The notes beneath the pieces are model-generated. The model did not search any database. It was given only the letters and a program-made list of their open reading frames with translations, and was not told the DNA's origin. Below, one piece after another: positions 25,831-36,100 of a DNA stretch of 64,000 nt. The DNA comes from Desulfocarbo indianensis (GTDB lineage: Bacteria; Desulfobacterota; Desulfarculia; Desulfarculales; Desulfarculaceae), in the NCBI GenBank assembly GCA_001184205.1, contig LBMP01000004.1, positions 137,755-201,754 on the forward strand, in the 5' to 3' direction. Position 1 is the stretch's first letter. Each line of letters opens with the position of its first letter. The position numbers and the translations under genes were made by a program.

Positions 25831-27309
25831 TTAGTTGCCTTTGATCTGATCGATGGCCTTTTCCTTTTCGGCCAATTTGGCTGATATCTGGCGATAGGCG
25901 ACATAATACTTGAAAATATTGCTTACATATTGCACGGTCTCGCGGCCGATATATTTGGCCGCCGCCACTTCCACGTTGCGGAACCATTTGTCGGGATCAA
26001 GGCCCATTTTCTTGGCGCTGGAGCGCAGGCCCGAAATCCGCGCCGGCCCGGCATTGTAGGAGGCGAAGGAGAACAGAACCTTGTCCAACTCGTTCATGGC
26101 GGTGTCTTTAAAATTTTCATCGTATAGCCAGCGGAGGTATTTCACTCCCGCGTGAATGTTCTTTTCCAGCTTTTGGATGTCCGAAATATACACCGGGGGG
26201 CCGGCCGCCGTGCTGGGCAATATCTGCATGATGCCCACGGCTCCGGCGGGGCTGCGCGCGGAATGATCCAGCCGGGATTCCTGATAAGCCAGGGCGGTGA
26301 TCATCAGGTAATCAAAGCCGTATTGGTCCGAGTATTTCTTGAAGAATTCGATGGTGCGGGTGAAACGCTTGACGTCATCAGGGGAAAGGGAGTTGCGCAC
26401 GAACCTGGTGTTTTCGAAATAGCGCTTGTTGATTACATTGCCGAGATAACTTCCCACCCGGACCTTTTTAACGAAAGCGTCCAGTTCTTTTTTCAGCTTT
26501 GGGTTGCTCTTGCGAATCGCCCAGGCGATTTGGCCATGCGTGCGTAGCGCCAGGTTTTCATGGATCGTTAAATCGGTGAAGATTCTTTTCCACAAGTTGC
26601 TTAAATAATCATCCGCCACGGTTATCTGATAGAGGCCGGCGTTGGTCATCTCCAAGATGTCCTCGGTCTCCAAAAGTTCGTTGACTTTTTGTATGTTCAC
26701 CTGCTTTTTGCCCGCGGCCTTCAGCTTGCGGTTCAGCTTTTGCAGGCTTTGATAATATGAGCTGGATTCGCGCACGTACACGGTTTGGCCGGCCAAGTCT
26801 TCCAGTTTTTGCAAGGCCGGCGCTCCCGGCCCGGTGACCACCAACTCCTTGGCCTGGGTGTAGAGCGGGTCGGCAAAGGCCACTTCTTTTTTTCGCTGCG
26901 AGGTGACGGTCAAGCTGGCGGCGGCGATGTCGCCCAGGCCTTTTTTCAGGCGGGGCAGCAGCTCATTACGCGGAACCGGTACGAAAATCAGATGGATTTT
27001 CAAATGGCGGGTTTTCAGTTTTTTATTCAAGTTTTTTTCGAACTGGGTGAAGAGTTCATAGGTGGCGCCGCGGGTAGCCGCGCTGTCCAGAAAAAAGTTG
27101 GTTTTGTTGTAGGAGACCAACACCCGTATGTAGCGGCGCTTGATCATTTCATCCAGGTCGCCGGTCCGCGGCTTGATCACCTGGTCGATGGGGGGCGCCA
27201 AGGGCTGCTCTTGAGCTTCTCCCGGCCCGGCGGCCAGGGCCGGCACGGGCAATTGCAGCATGGCCAAGGTTAAGAACAATAGAGGAAGGGTTTTTTTCAA
27301 CAAACGCAT
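25831..27309 (-). CDS. mltF: Membrane-bound lytic murein transglycosylase F-like
   Basis: The 492-residue protein has a signal peptide (about 1-26), a periplasmic solute-binding-like domain (about 55-295, SBP_bac_3 type) and a C-terminal SLT lysozyme-like domain (about 325-460). The catalytic Glu is Glu344 in AYQESRLD, followed by GAVGIMQILPSTA and SYNAGPARI motifs. MltF enzymes cut the glycan chain to give anhydro ends. No lipobox Cys is evident at the signal end (PALAAGPG), unlike some lytic transglycosylases. It is the first of a likely three-gene minus-strand group with mscS and the muramidase. Confidence 0.93.
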   Translation of the reverse strand: MRLLKKTLPLLFLTLAMLQLPVPALAAGPGEAQEQPLAPPIDQVIKPRTGDLDEMIKRRYIRVLVSYNKTNFFLDSAATRGATYELFTQFEKNLNKKLKTRHLKIHLIFVPVPRNELLPRLKKGLGDIAAASLTVTSQRKKEVAFADPLYTQAKELVVTGPGAPALQKLEDLAGQTVYVRESSSYYQSLQKLNRKLKAAGKKQVNIQKVNELLETEDILEMTNAGLYQITVADDYLSNLWKRIFTDLTIHENLALRTHGQIAWAIRKSNPKLKKELDAFVKKVRVGSYLGNVINKRYFENTRFVRNSLSPDDVKRFTRTIEFFKKYSDQYGFDYLMITALAYQESRLDHSARSPAGAVGIMQILPSTAAGPPVYISDIQKLEKNIHAGVKYLRWLYDENFKDTAMNELDKVLFSFASYNAGPARISGLRSSAKKMGLDPDKWFRNVEVAAAKYIGRETVQYVSNIFKYYVAYRQISAKLAEKEKAIDQIKGN

Positions 27310-27477
27310 ATCTCGTCTCTCAAGTTACAAGCCGCGCCCCAAAGCGCCTGATCAAACATATTTTAATGATACGCCTGCCAAGCCTTCTGCCAATCGTCTT
27401 TTTAAACGCAAGCGGCGGTATTCAAAGCGATATGCCAAGCTGGCGCGTCAAACTGGAGTGCGAGCCGCTGGTTGGGC

Positions 27478-29802
27478 TCAGTCTTGGTGCAGGGCTTTGC
27501 GGACCGTCTCGGACAATTCCCGTATTAGTGGCGGCTTTTGCAGCAACTCGGTGACGCCCAGCTTGTCCAAAGCCGCCCGGTCCAGGGCGATGTCCAGGCC
27601 CGTCCAGAGGATTATGGGCAGCTCCGGACGCAGGCTGCGCACCCGGCCGGCCAATTCCAAGCCGGTCATTTGGGGCATGGTCAGGTCCGTGATAAGCAAA
27701 TCGTAGCGGCTGGGGTCTTGGCTGAAATAGGCCCAGGCCTCGGGGCTTTTGGTGAAGGCTTTGACTCGGAAGCCCAGCATGGCCAACATGTCCCGGCCGG
27801 ATTCGGCCACCTGTTTTTCGTCGTCCACCAGCAGGATGCTGCCATGGCCGCGGAGCAGTTCCTCCTGGCCGAATATTTCCGTCTGGGGTTTCTCGGAGAG
27901 CAGGGGAACCAGTACCTTGAAAATGCTTCCCTTGCCGGGCTCGCTGTAAACGCTTATGTTGCCGCCGGATTCCTTCACTATGCCGTGCACCACCGAAAGA
28001 CCCATGCCCGTGCCCTGTCCGGGGCCCTTGGTGGTGTAAAAGGGATCGAATATCCTCTCTAATACTTCTGGCGGCATGCCGTGGCCGGTGTCCTCCACCA
28101 CCAGTTGGGCGTAGTTGCCTTGAGACAAGCCGGGATAAAGGGCGGCGTCCTGACTTGAAAGCTCCACTTCGTGAAGCTTGATGGTCATCAGGCCGCCGTT
28201 GGCCATGGCGTGGGCGGCGTTGGTGCATAGATTCACCATGACCTGGTGGAAGTTGATGGGATTGGCCTTGACCACCGCTTCCCGCAAGGCCAGGTGGAAA
28301 CGTATCTCAATGGTGGAGGGAAGCGTGGAGCGGATGAGTTTAGCCGCCTCCTTTATCACCGGCAGCAGGTCCATGGAAAGCTTTTCGCCTCCGCTGCGGC
28401 GGCTGAAGGCCAAAATCTGTTGCACCAGTTCCCTGGCCCTGATGCCCGCCTGCTTCACCTCGCCAAGCTGCTTTTCCACGGGGAGGCCTTGGCTGGCCTT
28501 GATCTCGGCCAGCTCGGCATAGCCCAGCATGGCGAAAAGGATGTTGTTGAAGTCGTGGGCGATGCCGCCGGCCAGGGTGCCGATGGCCTCCATTTTATGC
28601 GATTGCCTAAGCTGGCTTTCGAGCTTGTCCTTTTCCTGCTCGGACTGTTTGCGCCTGGAAATATCGGAAAAAAAGCTCACCACCCGGTCGACGCCGGAAA
28701 GCTCGGCCTTCCGCACATGCACCCTGACCCACATGGGCTGATCGTCTTTGGTCTTGATCAGCCATTCGAAGTCCTGCTCCCGGCCCTCCGTGGCCAGCCG
28801 GATTTTCTCGGCCGCCTTTGCGGGCGAGAAACGGGGGTCTGCGGTCCAGGAAAGCCCGGCGATATTGCGCTCCTTTATCTCCTCCTTGCTCAGGCCGAAC
28901 ATATCCATGGCGCGCTGGTTGACGTCCAACAAACTGCCGTCTTGCGCGTCGTGAATGAAGATGGCCTCGTGGCTGGAATCGAAGATCACCTTGTAATCGG
29001 AATGGTACTTGATGGCGCTGTCTTGGGCTTCCTTGAGATCGCTCAAGTCCAAAAGCTGGGCTATTATCTTCAGTTTCCCGTCGGGCAGCTCGAGGAGGGT
29101 GGCGTGCACTTCCACCAGGCGGAGGGCGCCGTCCTTGTGCTGCAGATGGTATTGGTGCTGGGAGGGGGCGTATTGTCCGGCGAATCTTTTCCTGAAACTG
29201 CCCACCGCCAATTTCCGTTCCGCCGGAGCCACCAGGTCCAGGATGGGCTTGCCGATCAGCTCTTGGGCGGCATAGCCGATCAGTTCGGACACGGCCTGGT
29301 TGGCGAAGGAAATTCTGCCGTCTGGATCGGTGATGAATATGGCTTCGTGGGCGTTATTCACCACGGTGCGGAAGATGTGCTCGCTTTCGGCCAGCCGCTC
29401 TTCCAGCATCTTGCGGGGGTGAATGATGTGCGTGAAGCCAAGGACCCGGCGGGGCAAGCCTTCCGGGCCGTGTTCGATGACTTCTCCCTGTACGTCGATC
29501 CACTTCCATTGGCCGTGTTTGTCCGCCAGCCGGTGTTGATAGTTCAGTTTGGGAATCTTCCCCGCCAGGAATCCCTCCAACTGGAGCTGGATCACTTCCC
29601 AATCCTCGGGGTGGATCATGGACTTCCATTCCGCCATGGTCTTGGGCAGTTCGCCGGCTTTGTAGCCCATGGAATCGGAATGGGGAATCTGAAAAGTGAA
29701 ACGGTCTTCTTCTACGTCGTAAATGAAGACGTTGACTTGGGCCAATTTCAAGCCCGCCACCAGGTAGGCTTGATCAACTCCGCGTGCGTTCAGTGGGGCC
29801 AT
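27478..29802 (-). CDS. Soluble three-PAS hybrid histidine kinase with receiver domain
   Basis: This 774-residue sensor has three PAS domains (about 15-130, 140-255, 265-383). HisKA has His416 in GGIAHDFNN, and the ATPase domain has Asn524 and Asn528 plus GTGMGLSVVHG. The receiver has Asp706 (LLITDLTMPQ) and Lys756. There is no membrane helix. The kinase core has the same order and near-identical motifs to the six-PAS kinase at 15.8-19.3 kb, so the two are probably paralogues. The upstream divergent region leads to the kor operon, but no direct link is shown. Confidence 0.9.
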   Translation of the reverse strand: MAPLNARGVDQAYLVAGLKLAQVNVFIYDVEEDRFTFQIPHSDSMGYKAGELPKTMAEWKSMIHPEDWEVIQLQLEGFLAGKIPKLNYQHRLADKHGQWKWIDVQGEVIEHGPEGLPRRVLGFTHIIHPRKMLEERLAESEHIFRTVVNNAHEAIFITDPDGRISFANQAVSELIGYAAQELIGKPILDLVAPAERKLAVGSFRKRFAGQYAPSQHQYHLQHKDGALRLVEVHATLLELPDGKLKIIAQLLDLSDLKEAQDSAIKYHSDYKVIFDSSHEAIFIHDAQDGSLLDVNQRAMDMFGLSKEEIKERNIAGLSWTADPRFSPAKAAEKIRLATEGREQDFEWLIKTKDDQPMWVRVHVRKAELSGVDRVVSFFSDISRRKQSEQEKDKLESQLRQSHKMEAIGTLAGGIAHDFNNILFAMLGYAELAEIKASQGLPVEKQLGEVKQAGIRARELVQQILAFSRRSGGEKLSMDLLPVIKEAAKLIRSTLPSTIEIRFHLALREAVVKANPINFHQVMVNLCTNAAHAMANGGLMTIKLHEVELSSQDAALYPGLSQGNYAQLVVEDTGHGMPPEVLERIFDPFYTTKGPGQGTGMGLSVVHGIVKESGGNISVYSEPGKGSIFKVLVPLLSEKPQTEIFGQEELLRGHGSILLVDDEKQVAESGRDMLAMLGFRVKAFTKSPEAWAYFSQDPSRYDLLITDLTMPQMTGLELAGRVRSLRPELPIILWTGLDIALDRAALDKLGVTELLQKPPLIRELSETVRKALHQD

Positions 29803-30194
29803 GTTTCGCGGTTCCCGGTTGCAGGGGGGGCGGGCAAGTCACGCGATCTTACTAGCCATTATAACCAAAATGGCGCAGGAACCTTGAAAAGTAATTGACC
29901 TTAATAAGCATAAAATTTACAGGGCGGCTGCCGCCCGGGTTTTTCGCCATGTTGAGCGCGGGCCGCAAAAAGGCGCCGGCGCGTGAGGCGCGGCCAAGGG
30001 AGCGCCGGAAACGGCAATCATTCCCGCTAATAGAAACCCTAGCCTCTGCCTGGTTTGACTTGCAGGCCGTAGTAGTTTAATATTCCTCGGATTTGCCAAT
30101 ACAATTCAGGCTTGGCCCAAGGGCTGGACGTTCAGGCCAATAAGGGGGCGTTCCCCGGCGGACGACCGGCTCAGGAAGAGCGTGGAGGCTTTAG
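29803..30194. other. Intergenic region upstream of kor operon
   Basis: No gene is convincing in these 392 bases. They include a short hairpin (GGGCGG/CCGCCC at 29922-29936) followed by GGGTTTTT, which looks like an orphan terminator or attenuator on the plus strand. The kor promoter is at 30055-30083. Confidence 0.55.
30055..30083 (+). promoter_or_regulatory. Sigma70-type promoter for kor-hdr operon
   Basis: TTGACT at 30055-30060 and TAATAT at 30078-30083 are separated by exactly 17 bases. The start codon of korD is about 110 bases downstream, with GGAGG at 30184-30188. It is the best promoter candidate before the ten-kilobase operon. Confidence 0.75.
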
Positions 30195-30464
30195 ATGAAA
30201 TATTGGCGCGAGCCTTTGGACCTCGATCGGATAAAGGTCACGCGGGGCCGGGTCACGGTGGTGCTGGATCGCTGCAAGGGCTGCGAATTTTGCATCTCCT
30301 ACTGCTCGCGCGGCGTCCTGGCCATGAGCAAGAAGTTCAACCGCAAGGGCTATCACTATCCGGAGGCCGCGGAACCGGCCAAGTGCGTGAACTGCCACTT
30401 CTGCGAGGTGATCTGCCCGGAATTCGCCATATTCTCCGAGGATATAAGTGACACGGCCGGCTAG
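30195..30464 (+). CDS. korD: 2-oxoacid:ferredoxin oxidoreductase, delta (ferredoxin) subunit
   Basis: This 89-residue protein has two [4Fe-4S] motifs, CKGCEFCISYC near residues 27-37 and CVNCHFCEVIC near 64-74, each followed by a Pro or Ser-Arg turn. It acts as the electron exit of a 2-oxoacid oxidoreductase, linking the TPP site to soluble ferredoxin or an Hdr-like partner. GGAGG six bases upstream sets the ATG. The order D-A-B-C fits the 2-oxoglutarate-type operons of Desulfobacterota. Confidence 0.9.
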   Translation: MKYWREPLDLDRIKVTRGRVTVVLDRCKGCEFCISYCSRGVLAMSKKFNRKGYHYPEAAEPAKCVNCHFCEVICPEFAIFSEDISDTAG

Positions 30465-30495
30465 AGGCGCGGCCGGGCGATAGGAGACCGAGATA

Positions 30496-31653
30496 ATGAG
30501 CAAGGCGGTTCTGACCGGGACCCATTTCATGAACGGCGACGAGGCCTGCTGCGAGGGGGCCCTGGCCGCCGGCTGCCGCTTTTTCGCGGGCTATCCCATC
30601 ACGCCCGCCACCGAGGTGGCCGAATGCATGAGCCGGCGCCTGCCCCAGGTGGGCGGCGTGTTCATCCAGATGGAGGACGAGATCGCCTCCATGGCGGCCA
30701 TTCTGGGCGGCAGCTGGGGCGGGGTCAAATCCATGACCAGCACCTCGGGCCCCGGCTTTTCCCTGATGATGGAAAACATCGGCCTGGGCGTCTGTACCGA
30801 GACGCCCTGCGTGGTGTGCAACGTGCAGCGGGCCGGCCCCAGCACGGGGCTGCCCACCCTGGTGGGCCAGGGCGACATGATGCAGGCCCGCTGGGGCAGC
30901 CACGGGGTCTACGAGATCATCGCCGTGGCCCCCTCCTCGCCCCAGGAGATGTTCGATTTCACCATCAAGGCCTTCAACCTCTCGGAGCGCTTCCGGGTGC
31001 CGGTGATGATTATGGCCGACGAGGTGGTGGGCCACATGAACGAGCGGGTGGTGATCCCATCGCCGGAGGCCATCCACCTGGTGGAGCGGGCCAAGCCCAG
31101 CGTGCCGCCCGAGCAATACCTGCCCTATCAGGCGGGGCCCGAGGGGGTGCCCTTCATGGCCAACTACGGCGACGGCTATCACATGCACGTCACCGGGCTC
31201 ACCCACGACGAGCGCGGCTATCCGGTGATGGAGGTCTGGGCCCAGGAGCAGATGACCCAGCGCATCGTGGGCAAGATCAAGAACAACCTGGAGCACATTC
31301 TGGACTACGACCTGGTGTGCATGGACGACGCCGAGGTGGCGGTGGTGGCCTACGGCATCAGCGCCCGCTCGGCCCGCGGCGCGGTCCTGGCCGCGCGGGA
31401 GCAGGGGATCAAAGTCGGGCTGGTGAAGCTGAACGTGGCCTGGCCCTTCCCCGAGGATTTCATCCGCGACCTGTCCGGCCGGGTGAAAGCCATGATTATG
31501 CCCGAGATCAACCTGGGCCAGATGGTGCTGGAGCTGGAGCGGCTCAGCCAGGGACGCTGCCCGGTGAGCCTGGTATCCCATCCCGGCGGCGGCATCATAA
31601 CCCCCGGACGCATCCTGGCAGCGGTGCGGGAATCCCTGAAGGAGGCCGCATGA
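30496..31653 (+). CDS. korA: 2-oxoacid:ferredoxin oxidoreductase, alpha subunit
   Basis: The 385-residue protein is the pyrimidine-domain subunit. Family motifs include AGCRFFAGYPITPATEV near the start, EDEIASMAAILGGSWGG, TSTSGPGFSLMMENIG and a later VVAYG. It pairs with the TPP-binding beta subunit to oxidise a 2-oxoacid and CoA to acyl-CoA, CO2 and reduced ferredoxin. 2-Oxoglutarate is the most likely substrate by gene order and subunit lengths, but branched-chain or other 2-oxoacids cannot be excluded. Its stop overlaps the korB start (ATGA at 31650-31653). Confidence 0.9.
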   Translation: MSKAVLTGTHFMNGDEACCEGALAAGCRFFAGYPITPATEVAECMSRRLPQVGGVFIQMEDEIASMAAILGGSWGGVKSMTSTSGPGFSLMMENIGLGVCTETPCVVCNVQRAGPSTGLPTLVGQGDMMQARWGSHGVYEIIAVAPSSPQEMFDFTIKAFNLSERFRVPVMIMADEVVGHMNERVVIPSPEAIHLVERAKPSVPPEQYLPYQAGPEGVPFMANYGDGYHMHVTGLTHDERGYPVMEVWAQEQMTQRIVGKIKNNLEHILDYDLVCMDDAEVAVVAYGISARSARGAVLAAREQGIKVGLVKLNVAWPFPEDFIRDLSGRVKAMIMPEINLGQMVLELERLSQGRCPVSLVSHPGGGIITPGRILAAVRESLKEAA

Positions 31654-32549
31654 CCCCCCCCACCACAGCGGCGGTGCAGCCCGTCCATCCCCAGGACCAT
31701 TTGCTGCGCACCGACCGCATCCCCCACATCTGGTGCTCCGGCTGCGGCATCGGCATCGTCTTCGGCGCGCTCATGGCCGCGGTGATGAAGTCGGGCACCC
31801 CCCTGGACGACGTGGCCGTGGTTTCCGGCATCGGCTGCACCGGCCGCATGGCCGGCTACATCAAGCTGGATTCCTTCCACACCACCCACGGCCGGGCCAT
31901 ACCGTTTGCCACCGGGCTCAAGCTGGCGCGCCCCCAGGGCAAGGTGGTGGTGGCCTCCGGCGACGGCGACCTCTTGGCCATCGGCGGCAATCACTTCATC
32001 CACGCCGCCCGGCGCAACATGGACCTCACCATCATCTGCGTGAATAACTTCAACTACGGCATGACCGGCGGCCAGCTGGCGCCGTCTACGCCCTTCGGCG
32101 CCAAAACCACCACCACGCCCTTAGGCAGCCCGGACGAGCCCTTCAATTTCTGCGCCCTGGCCGCGGCCTGCGGCGCCACCTACGTGGCCCGCTGGACCGC
32201 CTTGCACGTGCGGCGGCTCACCAACGCCATCACCGAGGCCATGAACAAGAAGGGCTTCAGCTTCGTGGAGGTGATCGCGCCGTGCCCCACGGCCTTCGGC
32301 CGGCGAAACAAGATACGCCGCGCCCTGGATCTGCTGCGCTTCTACTACGACCGTTCGGTGGTGAAGAACCAGCTCGACCCCGGCGAGGCCACCATTGATT
32401 TCGATCACAGCCTGGCGGTGGGCAAGTTCCTGGACATCGAACGCCCCACCTTCCTGGACCACTACGAGATGGTGAACCGGGGCGAGGTGGAGGCCTGGCC
32501 GGCCACCGGCGTGGACGCCTCGGCCGCCGGCAAGCGCAAGGCGGGGTAG
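31650..32549 (+). CDS. korB: 2-oxoacid:ferredoxin oxidoreductase, beta (TPP-binding) subunit
   Basis: The 299-residue protein has HIWCSGCGIGIV near residue 26, the TPP motif SGDGDLLAIGGNHFIHAAR near 103-121 and NNFNYGMTGGQ near 132-142, followed by Mg/TPP-binding and acyl-site residues. Cys29 and Cys32, with later cysteines, likely hold a cluster near TPP. The ATG overlaps the korA stop, so translation is coupled. The C-terminal tail is Ala/Lys-rich and probably flexible. Confidence 0.92.
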   Translation: MTPPTTAAVQPVHPQDHLLRTDRIPHIWCSGCGIGIVFGALMAAVMKSGTPLDDVAVVSGIGCTGRMAGYIKLDSFHTTHGRAIPFATGLKLARPQGKVVVASGDGDLLAIGGNHFIHAARRNMDLTIICVNNFNYGMTGGQLAPSTPFGAKTTTTPLGSPDEPFNFCALAAACGATYVARWTALHVRRLTNAITEAMNKKGFSFVEVIAPCPTAFGRRNKIRRALDLLRFYYDRSVVKNQLDPGEATIDFDHSLAVGKFLDIERPTFLDHYEMVNRGEVEAWPATGVDASAAGKRKAG

Positions 32550-32554
32550 GGCAC

Positions 32555-33124
32555 ATGGCGCAAGCAACCCAGAGAGAGGTGATAATCACCGGCTTCGGCG
32601 GGCAGGGCATAATCCTCACCGGCAATATCCTGGGCACCGCCGCCACCATCGGCGACGGCCGCCACGCCACCATGACCCAATCCTACGGCCCGGAGGCCAG
32701 GGGCGGCTCCTGCTCCTCCCAGGTGATCGTCTCCGAGGGCGAAATCGCCTTCCCCTACGCCGAGAAGCCGCAGATGGTCATCTGCATGAGCCAGGAGGGC
32801 TTCACCAAGAACAAGGACGCGCTCATACCCGGCGGGCTTCTGATCTGGGACAGCGACCTGGTGGAGGTCGACGAACTGAACCCGGCTTGGCAATGCTACG
32901 ACGTGCCGGCCACCCGCGTCGCCGAGGAGATGGGCAACAAGATGATGGCCAACATCGTGATGCTGGGCTTCGTCTCCGCGCTGAGCGATCTGGTGAGCGT
33001 GGAGTCCTTGAAAAACGCCATGCTGGGCTCGGTGCCGCCCAAGACCAGGGACAAGAACCTGGCCGCCTTTGAGCGGGGCCGCGAATACGGCCTGAAAGCC
33101 GTGCAAGAGCGGAGCCGGCGGTGA
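32555..33124 (+). CDS. korC: 2-oxoacid:ferredoxin oxidoreductase, gamma subunit
   Basis: The 189-residue protein has the gamma-subunit pattern: ITGFGGQGIILTGNILG at the start, then THMTQSYGPEARGG-like residues (here MTQSYGPEARGG) and MVICMSQEG. This subunit binds the CoA side of the reaction and seals the complex. The GTG start of the next gene overlaps its stop (33121-33124). Confidence 0.9.
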   Translation: MAQATQREVIITGFGGQGIILTGNILGTAATIGDGRHATMTQSYGPEARGGSCSSQVIVSEGEIAFPYAEKPQMVICMSQEGFTKNKDALIPGGLLIWDSDLVEVDELNPAWQCYDVPATRVAEEMGNKMMANIVMLGFVSALSDLVSVESLKNAMLGSVPPKTRDKNLAAFERGREYGLKAVQERSRR

Positions 33125-36100
33125 GCGCGCGTGCCAAACCGGCGGGCGACCGGCGGGCGGTCTTGGTGGCGGGCTCCGGCTACGGGGCCCTCAAGGCGGC
33201 CGAGGATTTGAGCCACGCGGGCATCCCGGTGGTGTGGGCCACGGAGGCGCAGCACTTCCTGGAGTTGCCGCCGGGGGTGGAGCCCCGCCCGGAATGGCCC
33301 AGCGACCTCAATTTCCAGTTCCGGCCGCTGTATTTAAGGGTCACCCGTCATCCCCTGGTGACGCCGCTCACCCAGGCCAGGGTGCTGAGCCTGGCCAAGA
33401 ACGGCGACGGCTATTGCGCCGTGGTGGAGCAGGATCCCCTGTACGTGGATTACGACCTGTGCACCGGCTGCGGCCGCTGCATGGAAGTCTGTCCCCTGGG
33501 GGAAGGCGATCATCCCCCGCTCAGCCGCAGCCCCGCCTTTTGTCCCTCGCGCTCGCTGCTTTTGGACAAGCGCCAGACCAGCCCCTGCCGCCAGGCCTGC
33601 CCCCTGGGAGTCAATGCCCAGGCCTATCTGGCCCTGACCGCGGCGGGCCGTTTCCAGGAGGCCCTGGCCGTGGTGCGGCGGGACAACCCGCTCCCCGGCG
33701 TGTGCGGCCGCATCTGCAGCCATCCCTGCGAACAGGCCTGCCGCCGCAACGAGCTGGACGAGCCCTTGGCCATCCGGGGCGTGAAGCGCTTTCTTTTCGA
33801 TTACGAAGCCGAGCAGGCCGCCGCCAGCCTGCCCCTGCCGGCCAAGCCAACCCGCGGCCAAAAGGTGGCGGTGGTGGGCTCCGGCCCGGCCGGCCTCAGC
33901 GCGGCCCATTTCCTGAATCAGGACGGCTTTCAAGTCACCGTGTTGGAGGCCCTGGCTGAGCCCGGCGGCATGCTGCGGGCCGGCATCAACGCCTTCCGCC
34001 TGCCCCGCCCGGTGCTGGACGCCGAGATCCAGGCCCTGGCCGACAGCGGCATAAGCTTCCAAACCGGCGCGCGGGTGGATTCGGCCCAGGCTCTCCTGGC
34101 CCAGGGCTATGACGCGGTGCTGGTGGCCACCGGCACCCACCGCGACTTAAGCCTTAACCTCCCCGGCGAGGACTTGCCCGGCGTGCGTCACTGCGTGGAT
34201 TTCCTGCGCCAGGTCAATCTGGGCGAGGGCGCCTCGGTGGGGGCGCGCACCGTGGTGATCGGCGGCGGCAACTCGGCCATGGACGCGGCGCGCACGGCAT
34301 TGCGCCTGGGCGCCCTGGAGGTGACGGTGCTGGCCATCGAGACCGAGGACCAGTTGCCCGCCGCTCCTCAGGAGGTGGCCGAGGCCCGCGAGGAGGGCGT
34401 GCGCTTCAAGCTGGGCTTCGCGCCGGTGGAGATGACCGGCCGGGACGGCGTGGCCGAGGTGCTGCACCGGGCGGCCCACTGGGAGACCGGCCAGGGCCGG
34501 CCGCCGCGCATTGTTTTCGATGACGACGATATCCAAGGCACCGAGGCCGACACCGTGGTGGTGGCCATCAGCCAAAGGCCCGACCTGGACGAGGGCGGCC
34601 TGGGCCGCGAACTGGAGTTGGGGCCGGGCGGCAGGCTCAAGGTGGACGCGGAGCAAGCCGCCTCGGTGCCCGGCGTGTTCGGCGCGGGCGACTGCGTGGA
34701 CGGCCCCTCCACGGTTATCCAGGCCATGGCCGCCGGCCGCCGGGCGGCGGCCCGCATAGCCAAGTATCTAGCCGGCAACCACGCGCTTTGGCCGGATCAG
34801 GACGGCGTGGCCCGCGGGGTGGGCGAGCATCTGCCCATCGGCGAGGACCGGCCCCAGGAGCCGCGCCAGCGCATGGCCCAACGCCAGCCCAAGACCCGGC
34901 GGCGCGATTTCGAGCAGGTGGAGCTGGGCTTCACCGCCAGCCAGGCCATGGCCGAGGCGGCCCGCTGTTTGCAATGCGCCTCCTGTTGCGAGTGCCTGGC
35001 CTGCGCCGAGGTCTGCGACCAGGTGGGGGCCATCGGCCACGCGCGCACCGGCCGGCAGGTGGAGATCGACACCCCGGCCGTGATCTGGGCCCAGGGCGGC
35101 AGCCCGCCCTGGCAGGGCGCGGCCGACGGCGGGAGGGTGTTCCCCGTGGAGCCGCAGAGCTATTCGGCCGATCTCATGGACGCCCTGATGATGGGCAGCG
35201 CCGCCGCCGGCCTGGCCATGGAAAGCGCGGCCCAGTTGCGCGCGCCCAAGGCCCCGCAGGAGATAGAGCCGGCTTTTAGCGGCGAGCCCTTGCGCATGGG
35301 GGTTTTCGTGTGCACCTGCAACCAGACCATGGCGCCGGCGCCGGTGCTGGAGCGCATCCTGGACCTGGCCGGGCAGGTGCCCGGCGTGGCCCACCGGGCT
35401 CTGGTGTTCTCGGTCTGCCATCCCCAGGGCGCGGAGCAAATCGCCGCGGCGGTGCGCGAGCGGGGGCTCAACCGGGTAATCCTGGCCTCCTGCGTGTGCT
35501 GCCCCCTGAACTTCCAGTGCATCAGCTGCAACGACCAGCGCACCCGCGCCCGCCTTCACCTTTTCGAGCGCCTGGGCTTGGAGCGCAGCCGTTTCGAGAC
35601 CATCAACCTGCGCGACCACCTGCACCCCGCATCCGGCGACGAGGACGAGATGTTCCGCCGGGCGCGGGACCTGCTGCGCGGGGCCTTCATCCGCAGCCAG
35701 CATTTGGCGCCTCTCAGGCGGGGCGTCAGCCAGATGGACCGGCGGGTGCTGATCCTGGGCGGCAGCCAGGTGGGCGTCAGCGCGGCCCGCAACCTGGCCA
35801 TGCAGGGCCTCAAGGTGCGCCTGGCCCATCACGCCTGGCCCAGCGGCGAGGAACTGCCCGCGGTCATCGCGGCGCGGCGTCCGGCCCAGGGCCTGGAACC
35901 GGACATAACCCAGGTGGAGGCCGCCGAGATAGGCGGCATCGAGGGCCATTTGGGAGATTTTACGGTGAAGGCCAAGGTGGACGGCCGCTGGCGCAGCTGG
36001 AAGGCCGACGTAGTGTGTCTCACCGACGAGAACCTCATCGGCCTTTCCATGTACGCCGGCAGGGCCGGGCTCAAGAAATTCTACCGCTACGATTTCGCCT

